64,000 nt of DNA. Source: Mammaliicoccus lentus (lineage in GTDB: Bacteria > Bacillota > Bacilli > Staphylococcales > Staphylococcaceae). Below are positions 13,949 to 24,730 of the stretch, piece after piece. The notes under the pieces were generated by a model, which had not been told where the DNA came from, searched no databases, and saw nothing but the letters and a program-made list of their open reading frames with translations. The stretch lies in assembly GCF_002902755.1 (NCBI RefSeq), contig NZ_PPRS01000010.1:25648-89647 (forward strand). Reading direction: 5' to 3'. Within the stretch, counting starts at the first letter, position 1. Every line of letters begins with the position of its first letter. A program made the translations under genes and the position numbers.

Positions 13949-14473
13949 TTAATACTTTGCTCTTTCACCGCCAATTAATTTTGGACGGCTTGTTGCTACT
14001 GTTACTACTGCTTCACCGATTTGTCTAGTTTCAACTGATATCGGTACTGCTACATGCTTAATATGCATACCAATTAATGTTTGACCAATATCAATACCTT
14101 TATCGCATTTGATATGTTCAACTAATACAGGATCATCCATATGTTGATATGCATAGGTTGATAAGCTGCCTCCAGCATTCCGTTGTGGAACAACAGAAAC
14201 CTCAGTCATTAAGTAGGGATCAAACAGTTCGCGTTCGATTGTAATAGCTCGATTTATATGTTCACAACCTTGAAATGCAAAATGAACACCTGTCTCTTTA
14301 TGTATTGAATCAAGCGTTTCATACAATTCTTTCGCAATCTCTGCTGAACCATTCGAGCCTATTTTTGCCCCTCTAATCTCTGAAGTAGAACATCCTATAA
14401 TACATAGTTCATTTTCATTAAAAAATTGTTTAGACTTAAGTTCATTGATTAATTGTATTAAATTATTTTTCAT
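13949..14473 (-). CDS. ywlG: YwlG family protein (UPF0340/DUF436)
   Basis: A 174-residue cytoplasmic protein beginning [18 protein letters not shown]. It contains [20 protein letters not shown] and [18 protein letters not shown], the conserved blocks of the UPF0340 family (TIGR01440), whose function is unknown. Several conserved Cys and His residues suggest a binding or catalytic site, but none is proven. ATG 14473 overlaps the rpiB stop as ATGA, so the two are translationally coupled. The order rpiB-ywlG-glyA matches B. subtilis. Confidence 0.88.
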   Translation of the reverse strand: MKNNLIQLINELKSKQFFNENELCIIGCSTSEIRGAKIGSNGSAEIAKELYETLDSIHKETGVHFAFQGCEHINRAITIERELFDPYLMTEVSVVPQRNAGGSLSTYAYQHMDDPVLVEHIKCDKGIDIGQTLIGMHIKHVAVPISVETRQIGEAVVTVATSRPKLIGGERAKY

Positions 14474-14907
14474 GAACAATCGCCTTCAATTTTATCTATG
14501 CGTTTTTGATGTCTACCGCCTTCGAACTCGCTCGTCAACCAAGTTTTGACGATGAGAAGTGCTAATCCTTCACCGATGACACGTTGGCCTAATGCTAATA
14601 CGTTTGAATCATTGTGTTGCCTTGTTACTTCCGCAGTAAAAACATCATGCACAAGTGCACAACGTACCCCTTTTACTTTATTAGAAGCAATCGACATACC
14701 AATGCCAGTTCCACAAATTAAAATACCTTTATCGAAATTACCATTTGCTACATTTTCTGAAACAGGTTTAGCATAATCTGGATAATCCACTGATTCACCT
14801 TTATGTGTTCCAAAATCTTTATATTCAATGTTCATTTCTTCTAATAATTTTTTAATTGCTTCTTTGTATTCAAAGCCTCCATGGTCTGCTGCAATAGCTA
14901 CTTTCAT
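14470..14907 (-). CDS. rpiB: ribose-5-phosphate isomerase B
   Basis: It interconverts ribose 5-phosphate and ribulose 5-phosphate. The 145-residue protein starts [15 protein letters not shown] and has [29 protein letters not shown] and [15 protein letters not shown], typical of the RpiB/LacAB fold. Some staphylococcal LacA and LacB look similar, but the single gene and its ywlE-rpiB-ywlG-glyA context favour RpiB. ATG 14907 follows GGGAGGTGGGAAG. The upstream TTG at 14922 overlaps that site. Confidence 0.92.
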   Translation of the reverse strand: MKVAIAADHGGFEYKEAIKKLLEEMNIEYKDFGTHKGESVDYPDYAKPVSENVANGNFDKGILICGTGIGMSIASNKVKGVRCALVHDVFTAEVTRQHNDSNVLALGQRVIGEGLALLIVKTWLTSEFEGGRHQKRIDKIEGDCS

Positions 14908-14993
14908 CTTCCCACCTCCCAATTTGTTTATACTTTCATATTATAACGTATTTTTCATGCGTGATATAGCTATTATACAAATTATTTGTATTC

Positions 14994-15410
14994 TTAATTA
15001 CTCTGTAATAATTCGATTATCAATTTCTTAATTTCTTCATAAGTATTTCTATACACACCTATTTGCTGTCCAATTGGATCTACTACGTCTCCAGCTTTTC
15101 CACTCGTATAATGTTTTAATGAATCAATATTTTTATGTTCATACATGGATTGCAATATCGATTTGTGATTTTCTGTCATAGTCAAAATTAAATCTGCATC
15201 TAAATCTGCATCGCTAAATTGTTGCGCTGATTCAGGAATCGGTAAATTATTTTCCAATATAATATCCATTGATTGTTGAGATATCGGTGCACCGTTAAAT
15301 GCTGAAATACCTCTCGAATGTATTTCGTAATCAGGCATCAAATCTTTAGCTATAGCTTCTGCTAATGGACTTCTACAAGTATTACCTGTACATACAAATA
15401 TTATTTTCAC
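14994..15410 (-). CDS. ywlE: low-molecular-weight protein arginine phosphatase
   Basis: A 138-residue LMW-PTP fold enzyme. The signature CTGNTCRS gives nucleophile Cys7, Thr11 and Arg13, with the general acid Asp111 in DVVDPIG. In characterised YwlE proteins a Thr at the Thr11 position selects phosphoarginine over phosphotyrosine, so I call this an arginine phosphatase that counteracts the McsB kinase. The McsB/ClpC genes are not in the window. It overlaps ywlC by 4 bases, as in Bacillus. S. aureus PtpB is the likely orthologue. Confidence 0.92.
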   Translation of the reverse strand: MKIIFVCTGNTCRSPLAEAIAKDLMPDYEIHSRGISAFNGAPISQQSMDIILENNLPIPESAQQFSDADLDADLILTMTENHKSILQSMYEHKNIDSLKHYTSGKAGDVVDPIGQQIGVYRNTYEEIKKLIIELLQSN

Positions 15411-16453
15411 AATTCATCTTCCCCTTTAAATCTATGTCCGCTTGCTTTATCTATTCTATTCATTAATGCAACAGTTTGATCTGTTCGTTCATAACCATTT
15501 ATCAATATATGTTCAATATCATTTAATTGGTCTGCGATTCTTAATGCATCGTACAAATCATGATGAGCACCTTTAATATCATTTTTATTTTTTCCTAAAG
15601 GAATAAATTTAATGGTTTCAGGAACTAAATGCTCTATGCTTCTTGGACCAATAAAAGCTAGTTTTTTACTATTTAATAAATTAAGGTCGAGCGGTTTTGT
15701 TATACCACCCTCTATTAACGTTACTGGTTGAGAAGGTGCATAGTGCTGATATTTCATTCCTGGGGCAATTGGTTTATTTATATCTATTTTTTTATCTATA
15801 ATACTATTCGGCAAAACCTCATTAATCATTTCAGCAGTTATAGACCCTGGTCTTGCTATTTTAAAAGGAAAAGTCGTACAATCTATTACTGTACTTTCTA
15901 TTCCTTCATCTATATCTTCAGCTTGTATAATTCCATAAATCCTCGTATTTAAGTCATGTTTTACATGTTCAAATTTTGTAGGCGAAGGTCTCCCACTTAA
16001 ATTTGCACTTGGAGCTGCAATTGGTAAATTGACTAATTGCAAAATCTCTCTTCCAATAGCATGACTAGGCATTCTTACAGCAACTGAATTCAACCCTCCC
16101 GTTACTCTATCATCTAAATATCCTGACTTATATGGAACGATAAATGAAATTGGACCTGGCCAAAAAGCATCCATCAACAATTCTGTTTCTTCTGAGATAT
16201 TTTCTGTAAAATCTTTTAATTGATTTTTATTATGAATATGAACGATAAGTGGGTTATCAGATGGACGACCCTTAGCTTTATAAATATTTTTAATCGCTTC
16301 TTCGTCTTTTGCATTTGCTCCTAATCCATATACTGTTTCCGTCGGCAAAGCTATAAGTTGATTTTGACGGTAACCATCTATAATCTGATTGATGTGTGGA
16401 TAACTAGCTAAGTTATGAACAAACTTACGCACATCCCAAACATATGTTTCCAA
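15407..16453 (-). CDS. ywlC: L-threonylcarbamoyladenylate synthase (Sua5/YwlC)
   Basis: It makes threonylcarbamoyl-AMP from threonine, bicarbonate and ATP for the t6A modification of tRNA. The YrdC domain shows ALPTETVYGLGANAKDE, KAKGRPSDNPLIVHI and AVRMPSHAIGREIL. A C-terminal Sua5 domain (about 215-348) follows YQHYAPSQPVTLIEGG. The frame is open to an ATG at 16525, but homologues begin near ETYVWDVRKF. The TTG at 16453, about 10 bases after GGAAGGG, is the best start; an ATG at 16474 is possible. It couples to ywlE by a 4-base overlap. Confidence 0.92.
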   Translation of the reverse strand: METYVWDVRKFVHNLASYPHINQIIDGYRQNQLIALPTETVYGLGANAKDEEAIKNIYKAKGRPSDNPLIVHIHNKNQLKDFTENISEETELLMDAFWPGPISFIVPYKSGYLDDRVTGGLNSVAVRMPSHAIGREILQLVNLPIAAPSANLSGRPSPTKFEHVKHDLNTRIYGIIQAEDIDEGIESTVIDCTTFPFKIARPGSITAEMINEVLPNSIIDKKIDINKPIAPGMKYQHYAPSQPVTLIEGGITKPLDLNLLNSKKLAFIGPRSIEHLVPETIKFIPLGKNKNDIKGAHHDLYDALRIADQLNDIEHILINGYERTDQTVALMNRIDKASGHRFKGEDEL

Positions 16454-16544
16454 GGCTATACTTCCCTTCCTCATCGTATTTACTGTATACAAATAAAAGT
16501 TATACACATTTCGTGGATAACTCAACCCTTTTGTGCATAACTTA

Positions 16545-17399
16545 TTAACAACCCATCCAATTAAATTGTATCATACGATTCTTTTGATTTATATCTTTGA
16601 TAATTGCCAAATTTTTAACTTTATAGTGTTCATGGATATATGATTTTAAAATTTCACCTTGTAAATGACCGATTTCAAATATGACTAGTCCATCTTTTTT
16701 CATCACTTTATCTAAATCATTTAGTATGCGTTTGTAAATAGCTAAACCATTGTTTTGTGTGAATAAAGCAAGGTGTGGTTCATATTCCAGTACGGTTTCT
16801 GACATTTCTACTTTTTCTTCGTAGCTTATATAAGGTGGGTTTGATAAAAGTACATCGACTTTAATGCCATTATTAATCAGAGGTTTCAAAGCATCGCCTT
16901 GAAGAAACTCAATTTCTGCTTGATTTAATCGAGCATTTTCTTTCGCAACTTTTAATGCATCATCGCTAATATCAGTTGCAATAACATTTAAATTAGTACG
17001 CTCCTTCTTTAAGCTAATTGCAATAGCCCCTGTGCCTGTTCCAATATCGCAAACTGTTTGTTCGTGTTGATTTATAGTATTTAATGTTTGCAAAACTAAT
17101 TCCTCAGTTTCAGGTCTAGGGATTAGAACATCATTATTTACTATGAATTTTCGTCCATAGAACTCAGCAAATCCAACGATGTACTGTACGGGTTCCCCTA
17201 AATACATTCTTTCTCTATAAGTCAAAAATTTCTTAAGTATATTATCTGGTACTGGCTCTTGTTGTTTTAAAAGGATTTGTGTTCTGGACAAACCAGATAT
17301 GTCTTCTAATAGCCAATCAGCACGAGAAGTTTCTAACCCTCGTGCTGATAAAGCTTTATATGTTTCAGTTAATAATGTATAAAAATTATAATTCTCCAT
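16545..17399 (-). CDS. prmC: release factor glutamine methyltransferase
   Basis: It methylates the Gln of the GGQ motif in peptide release factors, using SAM. The 284-residue protein has an N-terminal helical domain (about 1-80), then the SAM site [16 protein letters not shown] and the catalytic [13 protein letters not shown]. It overlaps the end of prfA, its substrate gene, by 14 bases, the usual prfA-prmC arrangement. Confidence 0.96.
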   Translation of the reverse strand: MENYNFYTLLTETYKALSARGLETSRADWLLEDISGLSRTQILLKQQEPVPDNILKKFLTYRERMYLGEPVQYIVGFAEFYGRKFIVNNDVLIPRPETEELVLQTLNTINQHEQTVCDIGTGTGAIAISLKKERTNLNVIATDISDDALKVAKENARLNQAEIEFLQGDALKPLINNGIKVDVLLSNPPYISYEEKVEMSETVLEYEPHLALFTQNNGLAIYKRILNDLDKVMKKDGLVIFEIGHLQGEILKSYIHEHYKVKNLAIIKDINQKNRMIQFNWMGC

Positions 17400-18462
17400 T
17401 GTTTAAATCTTCCAATTTCTCTGTTTGTTCATGCATCGTTAACGCATCTATAATTTCACCAATTTTACCGTCCATTATTTGATCTAATTTTTGAATTGTT
17501 AAACCTATGCGATGGTCAGTAACTCTGTTTTGTGGGTAATTATATGTTCTAATACGTTCAGAACGGTCACCTGTCCCAACAGCTGATTTCCTTTTTTCAG
17601 CATATTTGGCATGTTCTTCACGAACCATCATATCAAAAACTCTTGCTTTTAATACTTTTAGTGCTTTTTCACGGTTTTTAATTTGTGATTTTTCAGAAGA
17701 TGTTGCAATAATACCTGTAGGTACGTGTGTAATTCGCACAGCTGAGTCAGTCGTGTTAACGTGCTGACCACCTGCACCACTTGAACGATAAGTTTCAATT
17801 TTCAAATCTTCACTACGAATATCAACTTCCACGTCTTCAGCCTCTGGTAATATAGCAACAGTCGCAGTTGAAGTATGAACTCTACCACCCGATTCAGTTT
17901 CTGGAACACGTTGCACACGGTGAGCACCATTTTCATATTTTAATTTACTAAACGCACCTGTCCCTTGAACAGAAAAACTGATTTCCTTATAACCACCATG
18001 ATCGCTTGGGTTTTCTTCTACTACGTCTATTTTGTATCCTTCCATTTCAGCAAAACGAGAATACATTCTAAATAAATCTCCAGCAAATATTGCAGCTTCA
18101 TCTCCACCTGCTGCACCACGTATCTCAACGATTACGTTTTTCTCATCATTTGGATCTTTCGGAATAAGTAAGAACTTCAACTCTGACTCTAATTCTGGGA
18201 TGCGATCAGTTAAACTGTTAATTTCATCTTTTAACATTTCTTGATCGTCTTTGTCATCTGTTTCTTCTAGCATTACTTTCGCGTCTTCGATATCAGTTTT
18301 CACTGATTTATATGTTCGATAAACGTCTACTGTTTTTTGTAAATCAGATTGTTCTTTAGAATACTCCCTAAGCTTATCCGTATCAGATACAACATCAGGA
18401 TCACTCAATAGTTCGTTAAGTTGTTCATATCTATTTTCTACGATTTCTAATTGATCAAACAT
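17386..18462 (-). CDS. prfA: peptide chain release factor 1
   Basis: It terminates translation at UAA and UAG. It has 358 residues. The codon-recognition tripeptide PET (187-189, PxT type of RF1) lies in [14 protein letters not shown], and the peptidyl-hydrolysis GGQ (231-233) in [14 protein letters not shown]. It overlaps tdk by 8 bases upstream and prmC by 14 bases downstream. Confidence 0.98.
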   Translation of the reverse strand: MFDQLEIVENRYEQLNELLSDPDVVSDTDKLREYSKEQSDLQKTVDVYRTYKSVKTDIEDAKVMLEETDDKDDQEMLKDEINSLTDRIPELESELKFLLIPKDPNDEKNVIVEIRGAAGGDEAAIFAGDLFRMYSRFAEMEGYKIDVVEENPSDHGGYKEISFSVQGTGAFSKLKYENGAHRVQRVPETESGGRVHTSTATVAILPEAEDVEVDIRSEDLKIETYRSSGAGGQHVNTTDSAVRITHVPTGIIATSSEKSQIKNREKALKVLKARVFDMMVREEHAKYAEKRKSAVGTGDRSERIRTYNYPQNRVTDHRIGLTIQKLDQIMDGKIGEIIDALTMHEQTEKLEDLNNGEL

Positions 18463-19054
18463 TTATATCACTCCTTGTTTCTGTTCTTATAATATGATGA
18501 TCTCTACATCTCGGTTCATAACTTTCATCTGCCCCTACTAAAATAATAGGATCATTAATATGAGCGGGTTCCCCGTTAATAAGCCTTTGTGTGCGACTGG
18601 AAGGTGATCCACAAACAGCACAAACAGCCTGTAATTTAGTTACGATTTCAGCGACTGCCATCATTTCAGGCATAGGTTCAAAGGGCACACCTTTGAAATC
18701 CATATCCAGTCCTGCTACAACTACACGATAGCCTTCTTCGGCTAATTTTTGTGCAACTGCAACGATTTCATTGTCAAAAAATTGAACTTCGTCAATACCA
18801 ATTATATCAATACCTTGTAAATCGTGCTTTAAAATTTCACTTGAATGTTCAATGCTTATAGCATCTAATTGATTACCGTTATGAGACACGACTGCTTGTT
18901 CACTATAACGATTGTCGATAGCCGGTTTAAATACTTTAACATCTTGTTTAGCATACAAACCTCTTCTGAGCCGTCTAATTAGTTCTTCAGATTTACCACT
19001 AAACATACTTCCGCAAATACATTCTATCCAACCGGAATGGTAATTTTCGTACAT
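18455..19054 (-). CDS. tdk: thymidine kinase
   Basis: It phosphorylates thymidine to dTMP. The 199-residue type II enzyme has Walker [13 protein letters not shown] (15-26), GIDEVQFFD, the substrate loop ending with Tyr/Glu residues, and zinc-site cysteines in CAVCG and CRDHH. AAGGTGG precedes the ATG. It leads the tdk-prfA-prmC group and, with upp and the deo genes, provides nucleoside salvage. Confidence 0.96.
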   Translation of the reverse strand: MYENYHSGWIECICGSMFSGKSEELIRRLRRGLYAKQDVKVFKPAIDNRYSEQAVVSHNGNQLDAISIEHSSEILKHDLQGIDIIGIDEVQFFDNEIVAVAQKLAEEGYRVVVAGLDMDFKGVPFEPMPEMMAVAEIVTKLQAVCAVCGSPSSRTQRLINGEPAHINDPIILVGADESYEPRCRDHHIIRTETRSDINV

Positions 19055-19125
19055 ATTACTTGTCCACCTTTTTCAACATAATCGCTTAATTATATCATAT
19101 TATAAATTTCTGTTCTTAATTTTTA

Positions 19126-19156
19126 CAAAAAAAGCACCCTTTAAAAAGGATGCTTG
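19126..19156 (-). terminator. terminator of rpmE2
   Basis: On the minus strand AAGCATCCTTTT pairs with AAAGGGTGCTT, followed by seven T, 15 bases after the rpmE2 stop. Confidence 0.9.
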
Positions 19157-19169
19157 ATGCGCTTCATGA

Positions 19170-19424
19170 TTAGTTGTTTGATTTGAAACCAAATTTTTTG
19201 TTGAAGCGTTCCACACGACCATCCGCAGATGCGAATTTTTGACGTCCAGTATAGAATGGATGTGAATCAGAAGAGATATCTAAACGGATAACTGGGTATT
19301 CGTTGCCATCTTCCCATTCCATTGTTTCACTAGAAGTACGAGTAGAACCACTTAAAAATTTGAAGTCTGTAGTCGTATCTAAAAAGATTACTTTATGATA
19401 CTCTGGATGAATTCCTTGTTTCAT
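19170..19424 (-). CDS. rpmE2: 50S ribosomal protein L31 type B
   Basis: An 84-residue L31 beginning [20 protein letters not shown] and ending [16 protein letters not shown]. It lacks the zinc-binding CxxC pairs of the A type and is therefore the zinc-independent type B. In this lineage it occupies the rho-tdk interval, where B. subtilis carries the zinc-type L31. No Zur box was recognised upstream. A GGAGCTG-like site lies ahead of the ATG. Confidence 0.96.
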   Translation of the reverse strand: MKQGIHPEYHKVIFLDTTTDFKFLSGSTRTSSETMEWEDGNEYPVIRLDISSDSHPFYTGRQKFASADGRVERFNKKFGFKSNN

Positions 19425-19534
19425 TTCTTTCAGCTCCTTTGCCCTGAACCATCTGGAACAGAGTTTATTTGTGACTTATTCACTCAATACTTACATATTA
19501 TATATGTTGAGTAATTAAATTGCAACCTTAAATT

Positions 19535-20851
19535 TTATATGATGGACTTGCCAGTTTTAGCACTTTCTAACATAGATTTTCTTAAAACTTCAAAGAACTC
19601 TTCATTAGTTTTTGTGCGTTTTAATTTTCTTATAAAACGTTCTGCAAAATCATTTTGGTCCGTAAATAGGTTTCTTAACTGCCATACCATTTCTAATTCT
19701 TTTGGATCAAGTAACAATTCTTCTTTACGTGTTGAACTTCTTCTTATGTCAATTGCAGGGAATACTCGTTTCTCTGATAATTTACGATCTAAATGAAGTT
19801 CCATGTTACCTGTACCTTTAAATTCTTCATAAATCATATCATCCATGCGTGAACCAGTTTCAACAAGTGCAGTTGCTAAAATTGTTAAACTACCACCCGC
19901 TTCAATATTTCTTGCAGCGCCGAAGAAATGTTTAGGTCTGTGTAAAGATGCTGGATCTAAACCACCGGATAAAGTTCTACCACTTGGTGGAATAACTAAG
20001 TTATATGCACGTGCTAATCTCGTTAATGAATCCATTAAAATGATTACGTCTTCACCAATTTCAACAAGTCGCTTAGCGCGTTCTAATAACAACTCAGCTA
20101 CTTTGACATGGTGTTCTGGTGGCTCATCAAAAGTAGAATTCACTACTTCTGCTTGTTCTACAGATCTCTCAATATCTGTAACCTCTTCAGGTCGTTCTCC
20201 AATTAATAATACAAATAATTTCGCATTAGGTTGATTTATTGCAATAGCATTAGCGATTTCTTTTAATAATGATGTTTTACCTGCTTTAGGAGGGGCAACT
20301 ATCATTCCACGTTGTCCAAGACCAATTGGTGTAATTAAATCCATAATTCTTGTTGAATAATTTTTTTCTGTTGTTTCTAATTGGATACGTTCTTGTGGGT
20401 ATAAAGGGGTTAACGCTTGAAAGTGTGGTCTTTTTTTAACTTCTTCTGCATTTTGATCATTCACAAAATCTACTTGTAATAGACCGTAATACTTTTCATT
20501 TTCCTTAGGTTTTCTAACTTTACCAGTTACTTTATCACCTTTTTTTATTTCAAAACGTCTTATTTGGCTAGCTGAGATGTAAATATCTTTCTCACCTTTA
20601 GAGTAGTTAACTGTTCTTAGGAAACCATATCCATCAGGTTGTATATCATCTAAAATGCCTTCCATATAATAGTTTCCGTCTTTCTCCATTTGTGCTTCCA
20701 TAATGGCTAAGACAAGTTCTTTTTTATTTAATTTACTATAGCTACTGATTTTGAGTTCTTTAGCCTTAGTTGTTAATTCTTTAGTTGTATAATTCTTGTA
20801 TAATTCGTGAAACGATTCATACTGAGGACTTGTTCTGACTCTTTCTGCCAT
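19535..20851 (-). CDS. rho: transcription termination factor Rho
   Basis: A hexameric RNA helicase that ends transcription at Rho-dependent sites. From ATG 20851 it has 438 residues: an N-terminal SAP-like helical region (about 12-55), a cold-shock RNA-binding domain with GILDDIQPDGYGFLRT (65-80) and YISASQIRRF (91-100), then the ATPase with Walker A APPKAGKT (186-193) and VIILMDSLTRLARAYN. The upstream ATG at 20866 would add five residues, but related proteins start near M-x-ERVRTSPQ. A clear promoter lies about 70 bases upstream. Confidence 0.95.
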   Translation of the reverse strand: MAERVRTSPQYESFHELYKNYTTKELTTKAKELKISSYSKLNKKELVLAIMEAQMEKDGNYYMEGILDDIQPDGYGFLRTVNYSKGEKDIYISASQIRRFEIKKGDKVTGKVRKPKENEKYYGLLQVDFVNDQNAEEVKKRPHFQALTPLYPQERIQLETTEKNYSTRIMDLITPIGLGQRGMIVAPPKAGKTSLLKEIANAIAINQPNAKLFVLLIGERPEEVTDIERSVEQAEVVNSTFDEPPEHHVKVAELLLERAKRLVEIGEDVIILMDSLTRLARAYNLVIPPSGRTLSGGLDPASLHRPKHFFGAARNIEAGGSLTILATALVETGSRMDDMIYEEFKGTGNMELHLDRKLSEKRVFPAIDIRRSSTRKEELLLDPKELEMVWQLRNLFTDQNDFAERFIRKLKRTKTNEEFFEVLRKSMLESAKTGKSII

Positions 20852-20916
20852 GATATTGACACCCATTTCTTAAAATCTATTTATTACTTTTACCCAGATT
20901 TACAATCTGCCATTAA

Positions 20917-20945
20917 ACTATAGCATTTTTTTACGTTTAAAACAA
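20917..20945 (-). promoter_or_regulatory. extended minus 10 promoter of rho
   Basis: On the minus strand TTGTTT (20945-20940), 17 bp, then TGC-TATAGT with the minus 10 at 20922-20917. It is about 65 bases before the rho ATG, so the leader is short. Confidence 0.6.
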
Positions 20946-21185
20946 AATATGTTGTGAACTTTAATTAAAAAATACTTTTATATGGTAAAATATACCTAAA
21001 CATCTATTTTTATCTCTTTTTATAGTAAAATTATACTAAAATTTGTTACTTCAATCGTGAAAATAGCTTAAAACATCAAGAAATAATACATTATTTTTGT
21101 AATTATAACTTAATTATACAATGTGAATTTACTCAATTTTGAACGTTAGTAGCTGTTAATTTCCAAATCCTAATTACTATTTATT
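20946..21185. other. AT-rich spacer without recognisable genes
   Basis: About 240 bp between the rho promoter and the aldehyde dehydrogenase terminator. It is very AT-rich, with several TATAAT-like words on the minus strand, for instance near 21030 and 21110, but no supported gene, RNA or repeat was seen. Confidence 0.5.
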
Positions 21186-21231
21186 AAAAAACCAGCAACT
21201 TTCTATTTTGATTAAGAAAGTTGCTGGTTTT
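21186..21231 (-). terminator. terminator of the aldehyde dehydrogenase gene
   Basis: AAAACCAGCAACTTTCTT and its complement form a 17-bp stem on the minus strand, ending in six T. It lies 44 bases after the gene's stop. Confidence 0.92.
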
Positions 21232-21274
21232 AATATTCACAGGAATAATTTATCCTGTATCATTTTTATAATAC

Positions 21275-22702
21275 TTATTTAAAGTAGCCTGGTATTGCTT
21301 TGACTTCTAGGAATTCTTCTATACCATAGTCTCCCCATTCTCTACCAATACCTGATTGTTTATAACCACCGAATGGTAAGTCAGGTTTTCTACCTGCGTC
21401 ATTTAACTCGACAGTTCCTGCTTCGATTGATTTAGCTACTTTTCTAACTTGATCTGTATCATTACCATAAACATAAGCTGCTAATCCGTATACTGTATCA
21501 TTAGCAATTTCAATTGCTTCATCTAAATCTTTATAGGTAATGATTGTACCTACCGGACCGAATATTTCTTCTTGAGCAATTGTCATATCGTTTTTAACAT
21601 CTGTAAACAATGTCGGTTTTATGAAATAACCTTTTTCTAGTCCTTCAGGTTTGCCTACTCCACCTGCTGCTAGTGTTGCGCCTTCATCGATACCTTTTTG
21701 AATATAACTTTGTACTGTATCAAATTGTTTTTTAGAAATAACTGGACCAATATCTTGTCCTTTTTCTCTAGGTTTACCAACTTTTACATTGTTTATAGCT
21801 TTTGTTGCAGCTTCTATAAATTCATCTTTAATACTTTCAGGTATAATTGTACGAGTTGCTGCTGTACAAACTTGACCAGTATTTAAAACAAATTTAGCTA
21901 CTGCTCCTTTAGCTGCTTTTTCGACATCAACATCATCTAAAATAACTAATGGTGATTTACCACCTAATTCTAATGAAACTTTCTTGAAGTCTTGTGCAGC
22001 TTTTTCCATAATTTTTCTACCAGTTGGGCCTGAACCTGTAAATGACATCATGCGAACATCTGGATGCTCACTTAATGGATTACCTACACCTTCACCATCG
22101 CCATTTACTAAGTTGAATACACCTTTTGGTACTCCAGCTTTTTCAAATATTTCAGCTAAAATGATAGCTGCAAACGGCGTTTCTTCTGATGGTTTTAACA
22201 CTACAGGTGAACCTGCTGCAAAAGCACCAGCTAATTTTAATGATGTTTGGTTAGTTGGGAAGTTCCATGGTGTAACTAAACCTGCAACACCAATACCTTC
22301 TTTAACAACTAAGTCATCACCACGACGTTCTTCAAATTCTATTCTATCTATCGCTTTACTTGCTTCTCTAAAATGATTTAATCCCATTTGATAATGAACT
22401 GATTCTGATTTTTCTATCGGTGAACCAAGTTCATCTGTCATTGCATCTATTAAATCTTCTTTTCTATTTTCATACTCATCAGCAATTCTTTCTAATAATG
22501 CTTTTCTTTCTTCTACTGATGTGTTTCTAAATTTTACATATACACTTTTTGCTGCTGCTACAGCATCGTCAACATCTTCTTTGTTACCTGCAGCAATCTT
22601 ACCTGCAACTTCTTCAGTTGCTGGATTGATTACGTCAAGAGTTTGACCACTATGACTATCTACCCATTCGCCATTAATATATTGCTTTACATCTTGTCTC
22701 AT
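21275..22702 (-). CDS. NAD(P)-dependent aldehyde dehydrogenase family protein
   Basis: A 475-residue ALDH superfamily enzyme oxidising an aldehyde to its acid. It has Asn147 in [10 protein letters not shown], Glu245 in SLELGGKSP, the cofactor-site [11 protein letters not shown], and nucleophile Cys279 in [13 protein letters not shown]-terminal [10 protein letters not shown] and [14 protein letters not shown] are also conserved. The substrate cannot be read from sequence. S. aureus carries a similar gene between rho and murA2, so this is likely vertical. It is monocistronic with its own terminator. Confidence 0.9.
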   Translation of the reverse strand: MRQDVKQYINGEWVDSHSGQTLDVINPATEEVAGKIAAGNKEDVDDAVAAAKSVYVKFRNTSVEERKALLERIADEYENRKEDLIDAMTDELGSPIEKSESVHYQMGLNHFREASKAIDRIEFEERRGDDLVVKEGIGVAGLVTPWNFPTNQTSLKLAGAFAAGSPVVLKPSEETPFAAIILAEIFEKAGVPKGVFNLVNGDGEGVGNPLSEHPDVRMMSFTGSGPTGRKIMEKAAQDFKKVSLELGGKSPLVILDDVDVEKAAKGAVAKFVLNTGQVCTAATRTIIPESIKDEFIEAATKAINNVKVGKPREKGQDIGPVISKKQFDTVQSYIQKGIDEGATLAAGGVGKPEGLEKGYFIKPTLFTDVKNDMTIAQEEIFGPVGTIITYKDLDEAIEIANDTVYGLAAYVYGNDTDQVRKVAKSIEAGTVELNDAGRKPDLPFGGYKQSGIGREWGDYGIEEFLEVKAIPGYFK

Positions 22703-22784
22703 ATATTATCTTCTCCTTTATAGTCATTACATTATTTATTATAGTATGTTATACCCACTTTTTTAAAATAATGTGTTTATAGAA

Positions 22785-22840
22785 ATAAAAAAGAAGTAGG
22801 ACAGAATTCTAATTTTCCAATCAGATTCCTGTCCTACTCC
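22785..22840 (-). terminator. terminator of the HxlR-family gene
   Basis: AGTAGGACAGGAATCT (minus strand) pairs with AGAATTCTGTCCTACT with one mismatch, followed by a T-rich run. The GTAGGACAG core resembles the dispersed repeat family of this window. Confidence 0.8.
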
Positions 22841-22899
22841 TATTTTCGTATCTTAAACTTAAATAATTTTTAGATAAGTTTATAAAACAAAACACTGTT

Positions 22900-23229
22900 T
22901 TATGAATGGTTTTCCTCTAGTTCTACATTGCGTTGCGCCCACTCTTCTAATGGGACAAGTGCTTGCGCTAATTCGTAACCTTTGTTAGTAAGATGATATT
23001 CAACTGATAGAGGTGTTGTTGTCACAACTTTCTTTTCTACTAATCCCCATTCACTTAATTCAGTTAGTTTGAGGGATAAAGCTCTTGGTGTAATACGTTT
23101 CAAATCTCTCTTCATATCAGAAAAATGAGCTGCTTTGTCATTACAACGAGATAAATAATTGAGTATTAAACCATTCCAACTACGCCCGATAACTTTAAAA
23201 GTTTCTTCTAAGTATGGACACATTTCCAT
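22900..23229 (-). CDS. HxlR-family winged-helix transcriptional regulator
   Basis: A 109-residue single-domain DNA-binding protein. MEMCPYLEETFKVIGRSWNG, then FSDMKRDLKRITPRALSLKL (recognition helix) and PLSVEYHLTNKGYELAQ (wing) match the HxlR family. The N-terminal Cys, typical of redox- or aldehyde-sensing members such as HypR and YodB, is present at position 4. ATG 23229 follows AGAGGTGAGTAAC; a GTG at 23238 overlaps that site. It lies next to, and in line with, the aldehyde dehydrogenase gene, which is a plausible target. Confidence 0.85.
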   Translation of the reverse strand: MEMCPYLEETFKVIGRSWNGLILNYLSRCNDKAAHFSDMKRDLKRITPRALSLKLTELSEWGLVEKKVVTTTPLSVEYHLTNKGYELAQALVPLEEWAQRNVELEENHS

Positions 23230-23297
23230 GTTACTCACCTCTTTTACTTCATACTCCTATATTACTACATTTTATATATAAAGTATATATTTTATAC

Positions 23298-24554
23298 TCA
23301 AACTTCTTCAGTCCAAATATCTGCCCCTAAATGTTTTAATTTGTCTACTATACCACTATAACCTCTATAAATATGGTTAACATTATATACAGTTGTAACG
23401 TCTTCAGCAATTAATCCCGCAATTAATAATGATGCACCCGCTCTCAAATCACTAGCAGCCACACTGGCACCTGTAAGCTTTGATGGATAATATATAGCTG
23501 TTCCGTTTTCTAAATTAACTTTTGCTCCCATTCGCAATAATTCATCAACATGTTTAAACCTTGCTGGGTAAATTGTTTCTACTACTTTACTTTGTCCTTT
23601 TGCTTTTAATAAAAGCGGTGTGAATGGTTGTTGTAAATCAGTAGCAAAACCTGGGTAAACTGATGTTTGAATGTCTACAGGTTTATATTCATCCCTACCT
23701 CTAATAATGATAGAGTCTTCTCCTAATTCAATCTCAGTGCCCATTTCTTTTAATTTCGCAATCAGAGGTTCTAAATGTAGAGGGATGATGTTTTCAATCA
23801 ATACTTCTTCTCCCATAGCAGCTGCTGCACACATATATGTTCCAGCTTCTATTCTATCAGGAATAATTGAGTGATTAGTTCCATGTAAATTCTCGACACC
23901 TTCAATTTTTAAAGTATCAGTACCTGCGCCTCTAATTTTTGCACCCATATTGTTTAACAACGTAGCAACATCTACTATTTCAGGTTCTTTAGCAGCATTT
24001 TCTATAACTGTTTTACCTTTAGCTAAGCATGCAGCTAACATGATATTAATAGTTGCTCCAACACTTACAACGTCCATGAAAATTTTTGCCCCAGTTAATT
24101 CTTCAGCAATTAAATACATAGCACCTTGTTCATTCGTTACCTTAGCACCTAAAGCTTCAAACCCTTTAATATGTTGATCGATTGGTCTCGGACCAAGCGG
24201 ACAACCTCCTGGCAAACCAATTACACACTTTTTAAAACGCCCAAGCATTGCACCCATCATATAATAAGAAGCTCTTAATGATTGAACTTTATTATTAGGT
24301 AATGGTAGATTAACCGCATCACTTGAATCAACAACGATTTGATCACCATTTAATTCAGTTTTTATATTTAAATCTCCAAGCAGGCTCATTAATGTCTTAA
24401 CATCTGAGATATCTGGCAAGCCGTCTAGAGTTACAACATCATTGGCCATTAAACTAGCAGGTATTAATGCAACCGCACTATTTTTGGCACCACTAATTTG
24501 GACTTTGCCATTTAGTTTTTTTCCGCCTTTGATTTTTATTACTTCTTGAGACAT
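23298..24554 (-). CDS. murA2: UDP-N-acetylglucosamine 1-carboxyvinyltransferase (second paralogue)
   Basis: A second MurA (also called MurZ or MurAB), 418 residues, with the active-site Cys118 in [14 protein letters not shown] and the N-terminal [15 protein letters not shown]. It differs from murA1 at many positions, such as CPLGP in place of CAIGS. In S. aureus the paralogue at this locus supports growth under wall stress. Its place between rho and fba is conserved in Bacillales. No promoter was clear in the short upstream spacer. Confidence 0.95.
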   Translation of the reverse strand: MSQEVIKIKGGKKLNGKVQISGAKNSAVALIPASLMANDVVTLDGLPDISDVKTLMSLLGDLNIKTELNGDQIVVDSSDAVNLPLPNNKVQSLRASYYMMGAMLGRFKKCVIGLPGGCPLGPRPIDQHIKGFEALGAKVTNEQGAMYLIAEELTGAKIFMDVVSVGATINIMLAACLAKGKTVIENAAKEPEIVDVATLLNNMGAKIRGAGTDTLKIEGVENLHGTNHSIIPDRIEAGTYMCAAAAMGEEVLIENIIPLHLEPLIAKLKEMGTEIELGEDSIIIRGRDEYKPVDIQTSVYPGFATDLQQPFTPLLLKAKGQSKVVETIYPARFKHVDELLRMGAKVNLENGTAIYYPSKLTGASVAASDLRAGASLLIAGLIAEDVTTVYNVNHIYRGYSGIVDKLKHLGADIWTEEV

Positions 24555-24691
24555 ATGTTTACTCCTTTACTTCATCGTCTTAGAGAATGCATACTCTCTC
24601 AACATGAATAATATGATAATTAATTCCATTATATACTATTCAATAACATAAACGCAAAAACGTAAAAAGTAAATAGTAAGAAATAAATTCA

Positions 24692-24723
24692 TAAAAAAAA
24701 GACCTTGAAAAAGGTCTTTTTTT
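24692..24723 (-). terminator. terminator of fba
   Basis: AAAAGACCTTTTTCAAGGTCTTTT on the minus strand followed by eight consecutive T. Confidence 0.93.
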
Positions 24724-24730
24724 AAATAAA

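Noticed and set aside
16454..16525. Longer N-terminus for ywlC from the ATG at 16525
   Set aside because: The 24 added residues do not resemble the family start, and GGAAGGG points to the TTG at 16453.
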